Assembly: GCF_003253545.1 (NCBI RefSeq)
Contig: NZ_QKYV01000009.1
Location: 1-64,000 of the forward strand
Direction: 5' to 3'
DNA length: 64,000 nucleotides
Origin: Mesonia algae
Lineage (GTDB): Bacteria; Bacteroidota; Bacteroidia; Flavobacteriales; Flavobacteriaceae
Every line of letters starts with the position of its first letter. The first letter of the stretch is position 1. The position numbers and the translations under genes were made by a program. A model generated the notes under the pieces. It saw only the letters and a program-made list of their open reading frames with translations. It ran no database searches and was not told where the DNA came from. Shown one piece after another: positions 40,741 through 49,663 of the stretch.

Positions 40741-41814
40741 TTATTTTGTTTCAACAGCATAACGCCAATCGAAAGGATCTTCGGCTCGGTTGTACTGAAT
40801 ATCTTGTAGCATTTTTTTCAATTTTACATTGTAAGGGTTTTCTACTTCGGGAAGATCATAGAAAGTACCGTCTTGTTCAAAACCAGAAATTTGAGCGATA
40901 GTAGCAGCAGTTCCTGTACCAAAAATTTCTTTTAGGGTACCGTTTTTTGCGGCTTCTACAATTTCGCCTACTTTTATTCTTCGCACTTCTACATCAATTC
41001 CTTCGTGTTTAGCTAAATCGATAATACTTTTACGAGTAACACCGTCTAAAATACGGTCGCTAGTAGGGGCTGTGATTAATTTATCACCAATTCTAAAAAA
41101 CACGTTCATAGTTCCTGCTTCCTCAAGGTATTCGTGTGTATTAGCATCGGTCCAAATAACTTGTTGGTACCCTTTTTCTTTAGCTAAATTTGTTGGGTAA
41201 AAAGAAGCTCCGTAATTACCAGCTGCCTTTGCATAACCTACACCACCATCTGCAGATCTACTGTAATGATCAGATATTAAAACTTTCACTGGAGTAGAAT
41301 AATAAGCTTTCGCTGGACAGCAAATAATAATAAACTTATATTCATTAGAAGGAGAAGCAGATACACCATATTCGGTACCAATCGCAAACGGACGAATATA
41401 AAGAGAGTTACCGTCTCCTTTTTTAATCCATTCGCTGTCTAATTTTAATAACGTATTTAAAGCATCGAAAAAGTACTCCTTCGGAAACTCTGGTATAGCC
41501 ATACGCTTAGAAGAAATATTAATACGATTAAAATTATCTTCAGGTCTAAATAACCACACCTTATCATCTGCATCTTTAAAAGCTTTCATTCCTTCAAAAA
41601 CAGCTTGTCCGTAATGAAAAACTTTTGAGGAAGGCTCCATTTCCATAGGTCCGTAAGGCATAATTTGTGGTGTTTGCCAAGCCCCGTCTTTGTAATCGCA
41701 AATCATCATGTGGTCAGCGTAATACTTACCAAAAACTAGATTGTCAAAATCTACTTGGTCTAATCGAGATGACTTAGCTGTAGTAATATCTAAGCCCTTA
41801 TGTGGAGTGTTCAT
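40741..41814 (-). CDS. ilvE: Branched-chain amino acid aminotransferase
   Basis: Fold-type IV PLP enzyme interconverting branched-chain amino acids and their 2-oxo acids. The 357 residues show FHYGQAVFEGMKAF (66-79), RPFAIGTE (141-148), the PLP lysine K196 in GYAKAAGNYG, EAGTMNVFF and FGTGTAATI. It is the longer eukaryote-like BCAT2 type. Start is ATG, with an exact TACTTTTG box about 21 bp upstream. It is monocistronic with its own terminator, and no other ilv/leu gene is in the window. Confidence 0.96.
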   Translation of the reverse strand: MNTPHKGLDITTAKSSRLDQVDFDNLVFGKYYADHMMICDYKDGAWQTPQIMPYGPMEMEPSSKVFHYGQAVFEGMKAFKDADDKVWLFRPEDNFNRINISSKRMAIPEFPKEYFFDALNTLLKLDSEWIKKGDGNSLYIRPFAIGTEYGVSASPSNEYKFIIICCPAKAYYSTPVKVLISDHYSRSADGGVGYAKAAGNYGASFYPTNLAKEKGYQQVIWTDANTHEYLEEAGTMNVFFRIGDKLITAPTSDRILDGVTRKSIIDLAKHEGIDVEVRRIKVGEIVEAAKNGTLKEIFGTGTAATIAQISGFEQDGTFYDLPEVENPYNVKLKKMLQDIQYNRAEDPFDWRYAVETK

Positions 41815-41834
41815 GGAGTAATATTTAATTTTTA

Positions 41835-41842
41835 CAAAAGTA
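41835..41842 (-). promoter_or_regulatory. -7 box of ilvE
   Basis: TACTTTTG on the minus strand, an exact TAnnTTTG match 20 bp before the ATG. No clear -33 element. Confidence 0.5.
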
Positions 41843-41923
41843 TTAAAATAAAGGTATAAGAAAAACTAATGTATTTCTTAATTTTGACAAAATATAAACA
41901 AATTATTAATAACGTTTTAATTT

Positions 41924-42466
41924 ATGAAAAAAATAATTTTTGTATTAAGTGCTTTAGCTTTAATTGCTTGCCAAGATGCTAATAAAAAGGAAAATACTTC
42001 AGGAGAAGTTGAGAAAGAAAACACAAACGAAATTATAGCAAGTGCAGAGGTTACTTATGCTAATTTTGGAGAGAATATAGATAAAGAAGGGGGTTTATCT
42101 GCATCAGAAATGAAGGAGAAGTTTACTTCGATGAAGACTGGAGATACGGTAGAGGTAAAATTTAAATCTGAAGTTGATAAGGTTTGTAAAAAGAAGGGTT
42201 GTTGGATGACGTTAAAATTAGATGATTCTTTGAGCTCTTTCGTGCGTTTTAAAGATTACAGTTTCTTCGTTCCTTTGAACGCAGAAAACAGAGAAACTAT
42301 TGTAGAAGGAAAAGCCTTTGTAACAGAAACTTCTATAGAAGAACTTCAGCATTATGCTAAAGATGCTGGAAAATCTGAAGAAGAAATTGCTGCAATAACA
42401 ACACCTAAAGTAGAATATGCTTTTATGGCAACAGGGGTTTTAATGGAAGAGCCTAGCCAAGAATAA
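41924..42466 (+). CDS. DUF4920 lipoprotein
   Basis: A 180-residue lipoprotein (lipobox LIAC, Cys16) with an acidic linker and a DUF4920 OB-like domain (about 45-170). The conserved VCKKKGCWMTLKL is typical of the family, and its two Cys could bind a metal or form a disulfide. FVRFKDYSFFVPLNA follows. The function is unknown; the domain is often found near copper or cytochrome genes. The next gene, 2 bp away, is a heme-binding-type lipoprotein, so the two are probably one unit with mnmD behind them. Confidence 0.87.
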   Translation: MKKIIFVLSALALIACQDANKKENTSGEVEKENTNEIIASAEVTYANFGENIDKEGGLSASEMKEKFTSMKTGDTVEVKFKSEVDKVCKKKGCWMTLKLDDSLSSFVRFKDYSFFVPLNAENRETIVEGKAFVTETSIEELQHYAKDAGKSEEEIAAITTPKVEYAFMATGVLMEEPSQE

Positions 42467-42468
42467 GT

Positions 42469-42909
42469 ATGAAGAAAGCGTTCTACATTCTTTTTATATT
42501 GGCTTTAGTGGCTTGTAATCACAAGGAACAAAATAAAAAAAGTAAAGAAGAAAGTATTTCAAAAGAAGAGCCATTTCAGCTATATCAAATGTCTGAAATG
42601 GCTTCTTTTATGGAAAAAATGTATGCAGATCATAAGCGTATAAAAAGTCAAATTGTAGCTGGAGAAAAAGTAGATACTTTAAACTTTGAGCCAACAAAGC
42701 TTTTTTATGCTAGAATGACAGACAGCACCGATAATGATATTTTTTATCAAGAAAAAGCAAAGCTGTTTGTAGAATATGAAGAACAACTAATAAAAGACTC
42801 GCTTTCTCAAAAAGAAATTTACAATAAAGCGGTTAATCTTTGCATTAGTTGTCACCAAATAAAATGTACGGGGCCTATCCCACGAATTAAGAAACTGCTT
42901 ATTCGCTAA
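42469..42909 (+). CDS. Lipoprotein with a C-terminal heme-binding CXXCH motif
   Basis: A 146-residue lipoprotein (lipobox LVAC, Cys16). The helical body ends in CISCHQIKCTGPIPRIKKLLI, with CISCH at 125-129. A heme motif near the C-terminus of a four-helix bundle is the cytochrome c'/class II arrangement, and the CTGPIPRIKKL tail agrees. It could bind one c-type heme on the periplasmic side. It lies 2 bp after the DUF4920 gene and 3 bp before mnmD. The electron partner is unknown. Confidence 0.82.
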   Translation: MKKAFYILFILALVACNHKEQNKKSKEESISKEEPFQLYQMSEMASFMEKMYADHKRIKSQIVAGEKVDTLNFEPTKLFYARMTDSTDNDIFYQEKAKLFVEYEEQLIKDSLSQKEIYNKAVNLCISCHQIKCTGPIPRIKKLLIR

Positions 42910-42912
42910 ATT

Positions 42913-43584
42913 GTGAAAAGAGAAATAATGACCACGGCAGATGGTTCTACCACCATCCATTTACCCGATTGGAATGAACAGTATCATTCTAAACACGGAG
43001 CTATTCAAGAAGCCTATCACGTGTTTATAAAAATGGGGCTTTCTCATATTCCCATTACGACCAACGCACTACATATCTTAGAAATTGGTTTTGGTACGGG
43101 TCTAAATGCACTTATTACTTGCTTAGAAGCCAAAAATCAAAATCGAAAAATTGACTATTGTGGTGTAGAAGGTTACCCGGTATCTCAAGAAGAAGTCTTA
43201 CAACTTAATTATGCTACTGCTTTAGATCACGCTTCCGCGGAAGCGTACTTTAAAACCATGCATGCAGGAAAATGGGAAGAGAAATTATTAATTCATGAGA
43301 ACTTTCAATTGATCAAAGAAGAAAAAATGTTTGATAAAATTGAAAATAAAAATGAATTCCACCTTATTTATTTTGATGCTTTTGGAGCAAGAGTACAACC
43401 AGAATTATGGGAGGTTTCTATTTTCAAAAAAATGTATGAAGCTTTAAAAAATCAAGGAGTTTTAGTTACTTATGCTGCTAAAGGTAGTGTAAGAAGAGCT
43501 ATGCAAGACGTAGGTTTTACGGTAGAAAGATTAGAAGGTCCACCTGGAAAACGGGAAATGCTAAGAGCGACGAAAAACAATTGA
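42913..43584 (+). CDS. mnmD: tRNA 5-methylaminomethyl-2-thiouridine methyltransferase (MnmD)
   Basis: SAM-dependent methyltransferase that completes the wobble modification mnm5s2U34. The 223 residues show LHILEIGFGTGLNALIT (SAM motif I), DYCGVEGYP, FHLIYFDAFGARVQPELWE and the closing VERLEGPPGKREMLRATK, the MnmC N-terminal (DUF752) pattern. The FAD oxidase half of MnmC is absent, as in most Bacteroidota. The GTG start at 42913 is preferred to the ATG at 42928 because relatives begin MKREI. An exact 18-base palindrome copy encodes HASAEAY in a surface loop. Confidence 0.9.
   Translation: MKREIMTTADGSTTIHLPDWNEQYHSKHGAIQEAYHVFIKMGLSHIPITTNALHILEIGFGTGLNALITCLEAKNQNRKIDYCGVEGYPVSQEEVLQLNYATALDHASAEAYFKTMHAGKWEEKLLIHENFQLIKEEKMFDKIENKNEFHLIYFDAFGARVQPELWEVSIFKKMYEALKNQGVLVTYAAKGSVRRAMQDVGFTVERLEGPPGKREMLRATKNN
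43229..43246. repeat. Exact intragenic palindrome, copy 5 (longest, 18 bases)
   Basis: ACGCTTCCGCGGAAGCGT is perfectly palindromic over 18 bases and is read as His-Ala-Ser-Ala-Glu-Ala-Tyr inside mnmD. Confidence 0.88.
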
Positions 43585-43674
43585 TAAACAAATCATAAAT
43601 TTCATTTTTGGCTGTTAAACCTATATTAAACATAGGATGTTCACGCTTACAATTTACTACTTTCAAAATAAAAA

Positions 43675-44580
43675 ATGAAGATATTAATTACTGGGGCGAC
43701 AGGGCTAATAGGATCTTCTATCACACAGCTTTGCTTAGAGAAAAACTATCAAGTTCATTACCTTACCACCAGTAAGGAAAAGATAGAACACTCTAAAAAC
43801 TATAAGGGATTTTATTGGAACCCTAAAGAAAATGAAATTGATGCTAATTGTATTGAGGGCGTAGATAAAATTATCAACCTCGTAGGAGCGAGTGTTTCTA
43901 AGCGATGGACGCAAAAGCAGAAAAAGAAAATTATAGATAGCCGAGTAGATTCTGCCAATGTACTTTACAATTTGTTAGCCTCCCAAGAAAATAAGATTAC
44001 ACAAATAGTATCTGCAAGTGCTATTGGGATTTATCCAGATAGTCTTACAAATCTCTATCACGAAGACAGTCCGCAAGTAGCCGATAATTTTTTAGGGAAT
44101 GTAGTAGTAAAATGGGAACGAGCCGTCAATCAATTTGAATCACTCGGGATAGATGTAGCTAAAATTAGGATTGGTGTGGTTTTAGCTAAAAATGGAGGAG
44201 CATTAGAGAAAATGAAAGAACCTATAGAAAAAGGCTTAGGAGCACCTCTAGGAAGCGGAAAGCAGTGGCAATCGTGGATTCACATTAAAGACTTATCTAG
44301 AATATTTGTCTTTGCTTTAGAAAATAACTTAGATGGAGTTTTTAACGGCGTAGCTCCCAACCCTGTAAGTAATAAAAGATTTACCTATACGATTGCAAAA
44401 ATATTAGATAAGCCGCTTTGGCTTCCGAATGTGCCAGCGTTTATGCTTAAATTAATCTTAGGAGAAATGTCTCTCATCGTATTGTCTAGCCAATTAGTAA
44501 GTAATAAAAAAATAGATACTCACGGGTTTAAGTATAGATATACGCATATTATTCCTGCATTAAAGAACCTATTAAAATAA
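43675..44580 (+). CDS. TIGR01777 family NAD-dependent epimerase-like protein
   Basis: A 301-residue short-chain dehydrogenase/epimerase relative of the YfcH/SulA (TIGR01777) type: GATGLIGSSI nucleotide-binding motif (7-16), INLVGASVSKRWTQKQKKKIIDSR, SASAIGIYP, and the C-terminal DUF1731-like SWIHIKDL and FNGVAPNPVSN. It binds NAD(P), but no substrate is established for the family. It is a separate unit after mnmD, closed by a terminator shared with the convergent YceI gene. Confidence 0.92.
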   Translation: MKILITGATGLIGSSITQLCLEKNYQVHYLTTSKEKIEHSKNYKGFYWNPKENEIDANCIEGVDKIINLVGASVSKRWTQKQKKKIIDSRVDSANVLYNLLASQENKITQIVSASAIGIYPDSLTNLYHEDSPQVADNFLGNVVVKWERAVNQFESLGIDVAKIRIGVVLAKNGGALEKMKEPIEKGLGAPLGSGKQWQSWIHIKDLSRIFVFALENNLDGVFNGVAPNPVSNKRFTYTIAKILDKPLWLPNVPAFMLKLILGEMSLIVLSSQLVSNKKIDTHGFKYRYTHIIPALKNLLK

Positions 44581-44612
44581 AAAAAGCCACAATTTTAAAT
44601 TGTGGCTTTTCT
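44580..44612. terminator. Bidirectional terminator
   Basis: AAAAGCCACAATTT (44582-44595) pairs with AAATTGTGGCTTTT (44597-44610), flanked by A and T tracts, between convergent genes. Confidence 0.87.
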
Positions 44613-44629
44613 ATAAATTTAAAAAAAGA

Positions 44630-45307
44630 TTAAGCTTTTTTAGCTTGTAGCATAAAAGTAATCTCAATTTCGTCATTTACGAATTTGTCTTTTAAATCGT
44701 CAAAAACAGATTTAGAACCGTAGTTTACATTCCAGTCTGTTCTATCAATTGTAAAAGGCTCACTTTCTATTTTTAAAGTAGACTGATCGTCATTCATAGA
44801 ATAAGTAACAGGAATCTCTACGTTTTTAGAAGTACCTTTTAAAGTTAAGTTTCCAGACAACCAATTCTTACCCTCTTTTTCTGTTAATTTAGTAATTTCA
44901 AAAGTAGCTTCTGGGTGCTTTTCTACGTTAAAGAAATGATCTTCTTTCCCTTCAGCAGTTCCTTTTAAATGACCTTCTAAGCTAGCTTTTTGATCACCTT
45001 CAAGATCGGTTACTGTAATAGAAGTCATATCAATTACAACTGTACCACTTTCTAAATCTTCTCCCATAGTAGAAAACTTACCTTCTTTAACCATTAAAGT
45101 TCCTGTATGGTTTTCGCTTGGTTTAGATCCAACCCAATCAATTTTAGAGTTAGCAGCGTCAATCATAAAAGTTTGTGCTTCTTCAGTAGCTTCTACTACT
45201 TCTTCAGCATCGTTAGCTTTAGTTTCATTCTTTGCTTCATTTTTACAAGAAACAGTAGTAAAACCGATGAAAGCTACTAGCATTGCATTTAAAAATACTT
45301 TTTTCAT
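44630..45307 (-). CDS. YceI family lipoprotein
   Basis: A 225-residue lipoprotein (lipobox VSC, Cys21) with a Glu/Ala-rich linker and a YceI lipocalin-like barrel (about 47-225). The repeated barrel strands are clear: SKIDWVGSKP, GTLMVKEGKFS, VIDMTSI, HFFNVEKHPEATFEI, WLSGNLTLKGTSKNVEIPV and FTIDRTDWNVNYGSKS. YceI proteins bind polyisoprenoid-like lipids in the periplasm; the ligand here is unknown. A full promoter lies upstream, divergent from grpE. Confidence 0.92.
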   Translation of the reverse strand: MKKVFLNAMLVAFIGFTTVSCKNEAKNETKANDAEEVVEATEEAQTFMIDAANSKIDWVGSKPSENHTGTLMVKEGKFSTMGEDLESGTVVIDMTSITVTDLEGDQKASLEGHLKGTAEGKEDHFFNVEKHPEATFEITKLTEKEGKNWLSGNLTLKGTSKNVEIPVTYSMNDDQSTLKIESEPFTIDRTDWNVNYGSKSVFDDLKDKFVNDEIEITFMLQAKKA

Positions 45308-45337
45308 GTGTAAGATTTTGAGTTATTTAATTTGCGG

Positions 45338-45366
45338 CAAATTTAAATGAAGAGCATCAATTCAAA
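45338..45366 (-). promoter_or_regulatory. Promoter of the YceI gene
   Basis: On the minus strand TTTG (45366-45363), 17 bp, then TAAATTTG (45345-45338): a full match to the Bacteroidota consensus, 30 bp before the ATG. Confidence 0.75.
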
Positions 45367-45400
45367 TCATAAAAAAATATTAAAAAAATACTGGTGACAT

Positions 45401-45433
45401 TTTGACATTTTTACAACAATGGCAGTAGATTTG
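45401..45433 (+). promoter_or_regulatory. Promoter of grpE-dnaJ
   Basis: TTTG (45401-45404), 21 bp, TAGATTTG (45426-45433). Transcription should start near 45437, which is 2 bases before a possible ATG at 45439 and 26 bases before the likelier ATG at 45463. No CIRCE or sigma32-type element is visible. Confidence 0.7.
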
Positions 45434-45462
45434 CCATTATGTTTGAAAAATTTAGAAAATCG

Positions 45463-46038
45463 ATGAGTAAAGATAAAGAATCACAGGCAAAAGAATCTTT
45501 GAAAGATCAAGTAGAAGAGACTTTAGATCAGGCAATTGAAGATGTTGAAAATCAAGAAGCTTCCGCGGAAGCAGAAGAAGAGCAACTGTCTGAAGAGGAG
45601 AAACTTAAACAAGAAGTAGAAAAAGAGAAAGATAAGTTTTTACGTCTTTTTGCTGAATTTGAAAACTATAAGCGTAGAACAAGTAAAGAACGTATAGAGC
45701 TTTTCAAAACAGCAGGTCAAGAAGTAATGCAATCTATGCTCCCTGTATTAGATGATTTTGATAGAGCATTGGTTGAAATCCAAAAAACCGAAGACAAAAA
45801 CTTGCTTACAGGTGTAGAGTTAATCAGTAATAAACTAAGAGAAACTCTTAAGAGTAAAGGATTAGAGCCTATCGCTGTTAAAGCTGGAGATAAATTTGAT
45901 GCAGATTTACATGAAGCAATCACACAAATCCCTGCTCCAGATAAGAAAATGAAAGGTAAGATTGTTGACGTAGTAGAAAAAGGATATACCTTAGGAGAAA
46001 AAATTATTAGATATCCAAAAGTAGTAACTGGTAAATAA
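45463..46038 (+). CDS. grpE: Nucleotide exchange factor GrpE
   Basis: Co-chaperone that releases ADP from DnaK. From the ATG at 45463 (MSKDKESQAKES) the protein has about 191 residues: an acidic disordered N-terminus, a long coiled coil (KLKQEVEKEKDKFLRLFAEFENYKRRTSKER), and the C-terminal beta-wing with MLPVLDDFDRAL and IVDVVEKGYTLGEKIIRYPKVVTG. The ATG at 45439 is an alternative, but it would make an almost leaderless mRNA. An exact palindrome encodes EASAEAEE in the disordered part. dnaJ follows 24 bp downstream; dnaK is not here. Confidence 0.93.
   Translation: MSKDKESQAKESLKDQVEETLDQAIEDVENQEASAEAEEEQLSEEEKLKQEVEKEKDKFLRLFAEFENYKRRTSKERIELFKTAGQEVMQSMLPVLDDFDRALVEIQKTEDKNLLTGVELISNKLRETLKSKGLEPIAVKAGDKFDADLHEAITQIPAPDKKMKGKIVDVVEKGYTLGEKIIRYPKVVTGK
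45559..45572. repeat. Exact intragenic palindrome, copy 6
   Basis: GCTTCCGCGGAAGC in grpE, read as Ala-Ser-Ala-Glu-Ala in the acidic, probably disordered N-terminal tail. Confidence 0.87.
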
Positions 46039-46062
46039 GGTATCTCATAAAAATTAAATTTG

Positions 46063-47181
46063 ATGAAAGAAGATTATTACGACATATTAGGAATTAGCAA
46101 AGGCGCTACTGCAGCAGAAATTAAAAAAGCATATCGCAAAATGGCGGTAAAGTATCATCCCGATAAAAATCCAGATGATACCAAAGCCGAAGACATGTTT
46201 AAGAAAGCTGCAGAAGCTTATGATGTTTTGAGCAACCCTGACAAAAAAGCACGTTACGACCAAATGGGTCACGCTGCATTTGATGGTTCTGGTGGCTTTG
46301 GCGGTGGAGGAAGCATGAATATGGACGATATCTTTAGTCAGTTTGGCGATATCTTTGGCTCAGCCTTTGGTGGCGGAGGCGGAGGTTTTGGAGGCTTCGG
46401 TGGAGGTCAACGTCGCGCTAAAGGAAGTAACTTACGTATTCGTGTAAAACTTACCTTAGAGGAAATTGCTACCGGTGCCGAGAAAAAAATAAAAGTTAAA
46501 AGAAAAGTTCAAGCAGAAGGGACTACATATAAAACCTGTTCTACCTGTAATGGTATGGGGCAAGTAACCCGAGTAACCAACACTATTCTTGGGAGAATGC
46601 AAACAGCAGCTCCTTGTAATGTATGTGGAGGATCTGGACAAATGATCGATAAAAAACCTGCCGATGCAGATGCTCAAGGTTTAAAAGTTCATGAAGAAAC
46701 AGTTTCTATAAAAATTCCACCAGGAGTAGTAGAAGGAATGCAGTTAAAAGTTTCTGGTAAAGGAAACGATGCACCAGGTAACGGTATTGCAGGAGATCTA
46801 TTAGTAGCCATTGAAGAAAAAGAACACGATCAATTACAACGTGAAGGAGATAATTTACATTACGATCTTTACGTAAGTTTTTCTGAAGCAGCCTTAGGAG
46901 CATCTAAAGAAATACAAACAGTAAATGGTAAAGTAAGAATCAAAATAGAACCAGGAGTTCAAAGTGGTAAAATTTTACGCTTACGCGGAAAAGGAATTCC
47001 AAGCATTAATGGTTATGGTAAAGGAGATTTATTAGTTCACGTAAATGTATGGACTCCTAAAACCTTATCTAAAGAACAAAAAGAGTTTTTTGAACAAATG
47101 AGTGGTGATAGTAACTTTGAGCCAAATCCTGAAAAAAGCGATAAATCATTTTTTGAAAAAGTTAAAGATATGTTTTCATAA
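46063..47181 (+). CDS. dnaJ: Chaperone DnaJ with a reduced zinc-finger region
   Basis: Hsp40 co-chaperone that stimulates DnaK ATPase. From the ATG at 46063 it has 372 residues: a J domain with HPD at 32-34, a Gly/Phe region (about 72-118), then the Cys-rich region and the C-terminal substrate-binding domains. Only two of the usual four CXXCXGXG repeats remain (Cys159/162 and Cys185/188). Repeats 1 and 4, which hold zinc site I, are replaced by [10 protein letters not shown]-type and [10 protein letters not shown] sequence. It is otherwise full length and lies 24 bp after grpE. Confidence 0.95.
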   Translation: MKEDYYDILGISKGATAAEIKKAYRKMAVKYHPDKNPDDTKAEDMFKKAAEAYDVLSNPDKKARYDQMGHAAFDGSGGFGGGGSMNMDDIFSQFGDIFGSAFGGGGGGFGGFGGGQRRAKGSNLRIRVKLTLEEIATGAEKKIKVKRKVQAEGTTYKTCSTCNGMGQVTRVTNTILGRMQTAAPCNVCGGSGQMIDKKPADADAQGLKVHEETVSIKIPPGVVEGMQLKVSGKGNDAPGNGIAGDLLVAIEEKEHDQLQREGDNLHYDLYVSFSEAALGASKEIQTVNGKVRIKIEPGVQSGKILRLRGKGIPSINGYGKGDLLVHVNVWTPKTLSKEQKEFFEQMSGDSNFEPNPEKSDKSFFEKVKDMFS

Positions 47182-47261
47182 GTTAATTTATTAACAAAAT
47201 TTTATATATATTTGAATATCACTATTTAATTATAGTGGTATTTTCTTTTTCATAGCAATTT

Positions 47262-47303
47262 TTTTCCCACCCTTATTTCCGCTAGATTTAAGGGTGGGTT
47301 TTG
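47262..47303 (+). terminator. Terminator of the grpE-dnaJ operon
   Basis: CCCACCCTTA (47266-47275) pairs with TAAGGGTGGG (47289-47298) across a 13-base loop, followed by a short T-rich stretch. Confidence 0.75.
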
Positions 47304-47352
47304 TATTTTAAAAGACTTCAGTTTTGTTACCTTTATCCACTCAAAAGCAACT

Positions 47353-48282
47353 ATGAAGAATTTACTCGTAGCACAAAACGTGTCAAAATCATACGGAGAT
47401 TATAAAGCGATAAATAATCTTTCTATAGAAGTGCCAGAACAAAGTATATTTGGACTCTTAGGGCCAAATGGAGCTGGTAAAACCACTTTTATAAGAATCA
47501 TCAATCAAATTACAATGCCAGATACTGGTAAGGTATTACTAGATGGTCAGCCTTTGCAGCCTAGTGACGTGCAACATATTGGTTACCTGCCAGAAGAGCG
47601 TGGTCTATATAAAAGCATGAAAGTAGGAGAACAGGTATTGTACTTAGCTCAATTAAAAGGGCTTTCTAAAAAAGAAGCTACTTCTAGACTAAAATATTGG
47701 TTTGATCGATTGGAGATTGGGGATTGGTGGAACAAAAAAATACAAGAGCTTTCTAAAGGCATGGCTCAAAAAATTCAATTTATTGTTACGGTAATTCATC
47801 AACCTAAATTATTGATTTTTGACGAACCTTTTAGTGGTTTTGACCCCGTTAATGCTAATTTAATAAAAGATCAAATACTTCAGTTAAAAGAAGACGGTGC
47901 AACCATTCTATTTTCTACTCACCGTATGGAAAGCGTAGAAGAGCTTTGTGATTATATGGCACTCATCCATAAGTCTAATAAAATGTTAGATGGAAAAGTG
48001 GCCGATATTAAGAAAGATTTTAGGTCTAATACCTACCAAGTAGGAATAAGTCCGCGGCAGCGAAATGAAATGTTAGAGAATTTAAACCATCATTTTGAAG
48101 TAACTCCTGCGCATTATCACAGTATTCACGAAGATGTAAAACTTCATATAAAAATTCCTGAAAATTCGAGCGCTAACGATTTGCTTCATCATTTAATTAC
48201 ACTCGGTCAAGTCAATCATTTTGTAGAAGTAGTACCTTCTGTAAACGATATATTTATTAAAACTGTAGGACAACATGCGTAA
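47353..48282 (+). CDS. ABC exporter ATP-binding protein (NatA-like)
   Basis: A 309-residue ATPase of an ABC-2-type exporter. Walker A GPNGAGKTT is at 37-45, signature LSKGMAQK, Walker B LLIFDEPFSGFDP and the switch His in STHRMES. After the ATPase (about 1-215) comes a C-terminal extension (216-309) typical of NatA/DUF4162 proteins. The next gene, overlapping by 8 bases, codes the membrane part. NatAB exports sodium in Bacillus; the substrate here is not proven. Confidence 0.9.
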   Translation: MKNLLVAQNVSKSYGDYKAINNLSIEVPEQSIFGLLGPNGAGKTTFIRIINQITMPDTGKVLLDGQPLQPSDVQHIGYLPEERGLYKSMKVGEQVLYLAQLKGLSKKEATSRLKYWFDRLEIGDWWNKKIQELSKGMAQKIQFIVTVIHQPKLLIFDEPFSGFDPVNANLIKDQILQLKEDGATILFSTHRMESVEELCDYMALIHKSNKMLDGKVADIKKDFRSNTYQVGISPRQRNEMLENLNHHFEVTPAHYHSIHEDVKLHIKIPENSSANDLLHHLITLGQVNHFVEVVPSVNDIFIKTVGQHA

Positions 48283-49567
48283 CCTTAAATTAATTATAAA
48301 GAGGGAGTATTTAGCAAGAGTAAGAAATAAAACTTTTGTGGTTATGACATTTTTAAGCCCTGTGATTATGGTGGGTATGATTATGTTAATCGCATACCTT
48401 ACGAGTTTAAATAACGACGAAGAAAAAATTATTGGTGTGCACGATGTTACCAATATGGTTTTTGATGAACTTCAAGATAAAAAAAATACCGTATACCTTA
48501 ATTTTTCTGATTTAGAATTAACCACAGCCATAGATTCGGTAGATAAAAAAGAATATTATGGGTTGCTTTATATTCCCGCAGGCAAAACAGATGAAGAGAT
48601 TGCCAGTCATATCGAGTTCTTTGCACAAGAAGCTCCCAGCAACTTTTTCTTATCGGATTTGGAACAGAAAATAAGCAATGTGCTTACCGATAGAAAATTA
48701 GAAAGCACTGGAGTAAATTTAGCGACTATAGATAATGCTAAAGCGAAAGTAAACATTAAAATGGAAAACTTTTCGGGAGAAGCTACCTCTAAAATGGCAA
48801 GCTATGTGAAAATGTTTTTTGGCGGAGCAGCAGGCTATTTATTGATGATGTTTATTATTATTTATGGTAATATGGTCATGCGCAGTGTGATTGAAGAAAA
48901 AACAAACCGAATTATAGAAATTATTATTTCTTCGGTCAAGCCGATTCAACTAATGTTGGGGAAAATTTTGGGAACCAGTTTTGCAGGAATTACTCAGTTT
49001 GTCATATGGATTATATTCGGAAGCATTCTTTTATTTTCTGTCACTGCCATTTTTGGGATAGAAAGTACTTCTATTCAAGGGGAGGCTGCGGCGAATTCTG
49101 TAAATCCAGATGAAATACAATTATTGGTAAATGATGTTCTTCAACTCCCATTGGCGAGTATTATTGTAGCTTTCTTGGTCTATTTTATTGGAGGCTACTT
49201 TTTATATAGTTCGATTTATGCAGCCATAGGCGCTGCTGTAGATAGTGAAACCGATACGCAACAATTTATGTTTCCTGTCATTTTACCTTTAATGTTAGGG
49301 ATTTATGTAGGCTTCTTTTCGGTAGTAGAAAATCCACATGGTATTGTGGCAACTATATTTTCGTACATACCGCTTACATCACCTATCGTAATGTTAATGC
49401 GTATTCCATTTGGGGTTGCTTGGTGGGAAGTTCTTATCTCTTTAGGTATTTTGTTTGCTTCGGTATTTTTAGTCATTTGGATGGCAGCAAAAATATATCG
49501 TGTTGGTATTCTAATGTATGGAAAAAAACCAACCTATAAAGAATTATTTAAATGGTTAAAATATTAA
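48275..49567 (+). CDS. ABC-2 type exporter permease (NatB-like)
   Basis: A 430-residue membrane protein. The first helix (about 22-43, TFVVMTFLSPVIMVGMIMLIAYL) is followed by a large extracytoplasmic loop (about 45-175) and five further helices (about 180-415). VIEEKTNRIIEIIISSVKPIQLMLGKILG is the standard ABC2_membrane_3 motif. It pairs with the NatA-like ATPase, whose stop it overlaps by 8 bases, forming a half or full exporter. No accessory or regulator gene follows directly. Confidence 0.9.
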   Translation: MRNLKLIIKREYLARVRNKTFVVMTFLSPVIMVGMIMLIAYLTSLNNDEEKIIGVHDVTNMVFDELQDKKNTVYLNFSDLELTTAIDSVDKKEYYGLLYIPAGKTDEEIASHIEFFAQEAPSNFFLSDLEQKISNVLTDRKLESTGVNLATIDNAKAKVNIKMENFSGEATSKMASYVKMFFGGAAGYLLMMFIIIYGNMVMRSVIEEKTNRIIEIIISSVKPIQLMLGKILGTSFAGITQFVIWIIFGSILLFSVTAIFGIESTSIQGEAAANSVNPDEIQLLVNDVLQLPLASIIVAFLVYFIGGYFLYSSIYAAIGAAVDSETDTQQFMFPVILPLMLGIYVGFFSVVENPHGIVATIFSYIPLTSPIVMLMRIPFGVAWWEVLISLGILFASVFLVIWMAAKIYRVGILMYGKKPTYKELFKWLKY

Positions 49568-49663
49568 TAAAATATACGAAATAGCGTCAAATATAAGTTA
49601 ATGCTTTAAAGAGTCTGTTGTAAATACCTATATTGGGTACCAACTAACCACTTCAAAATTTAT

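Noticed and set aside
46976-46991. ACGCTTACGCGGAAAA in dnaJ as another palindrome copy
   Set aside because: The frame differs from the other copies, and the encoded LRLRGKG is universally conserved in DnaJ, so protein constraint explains most of it.
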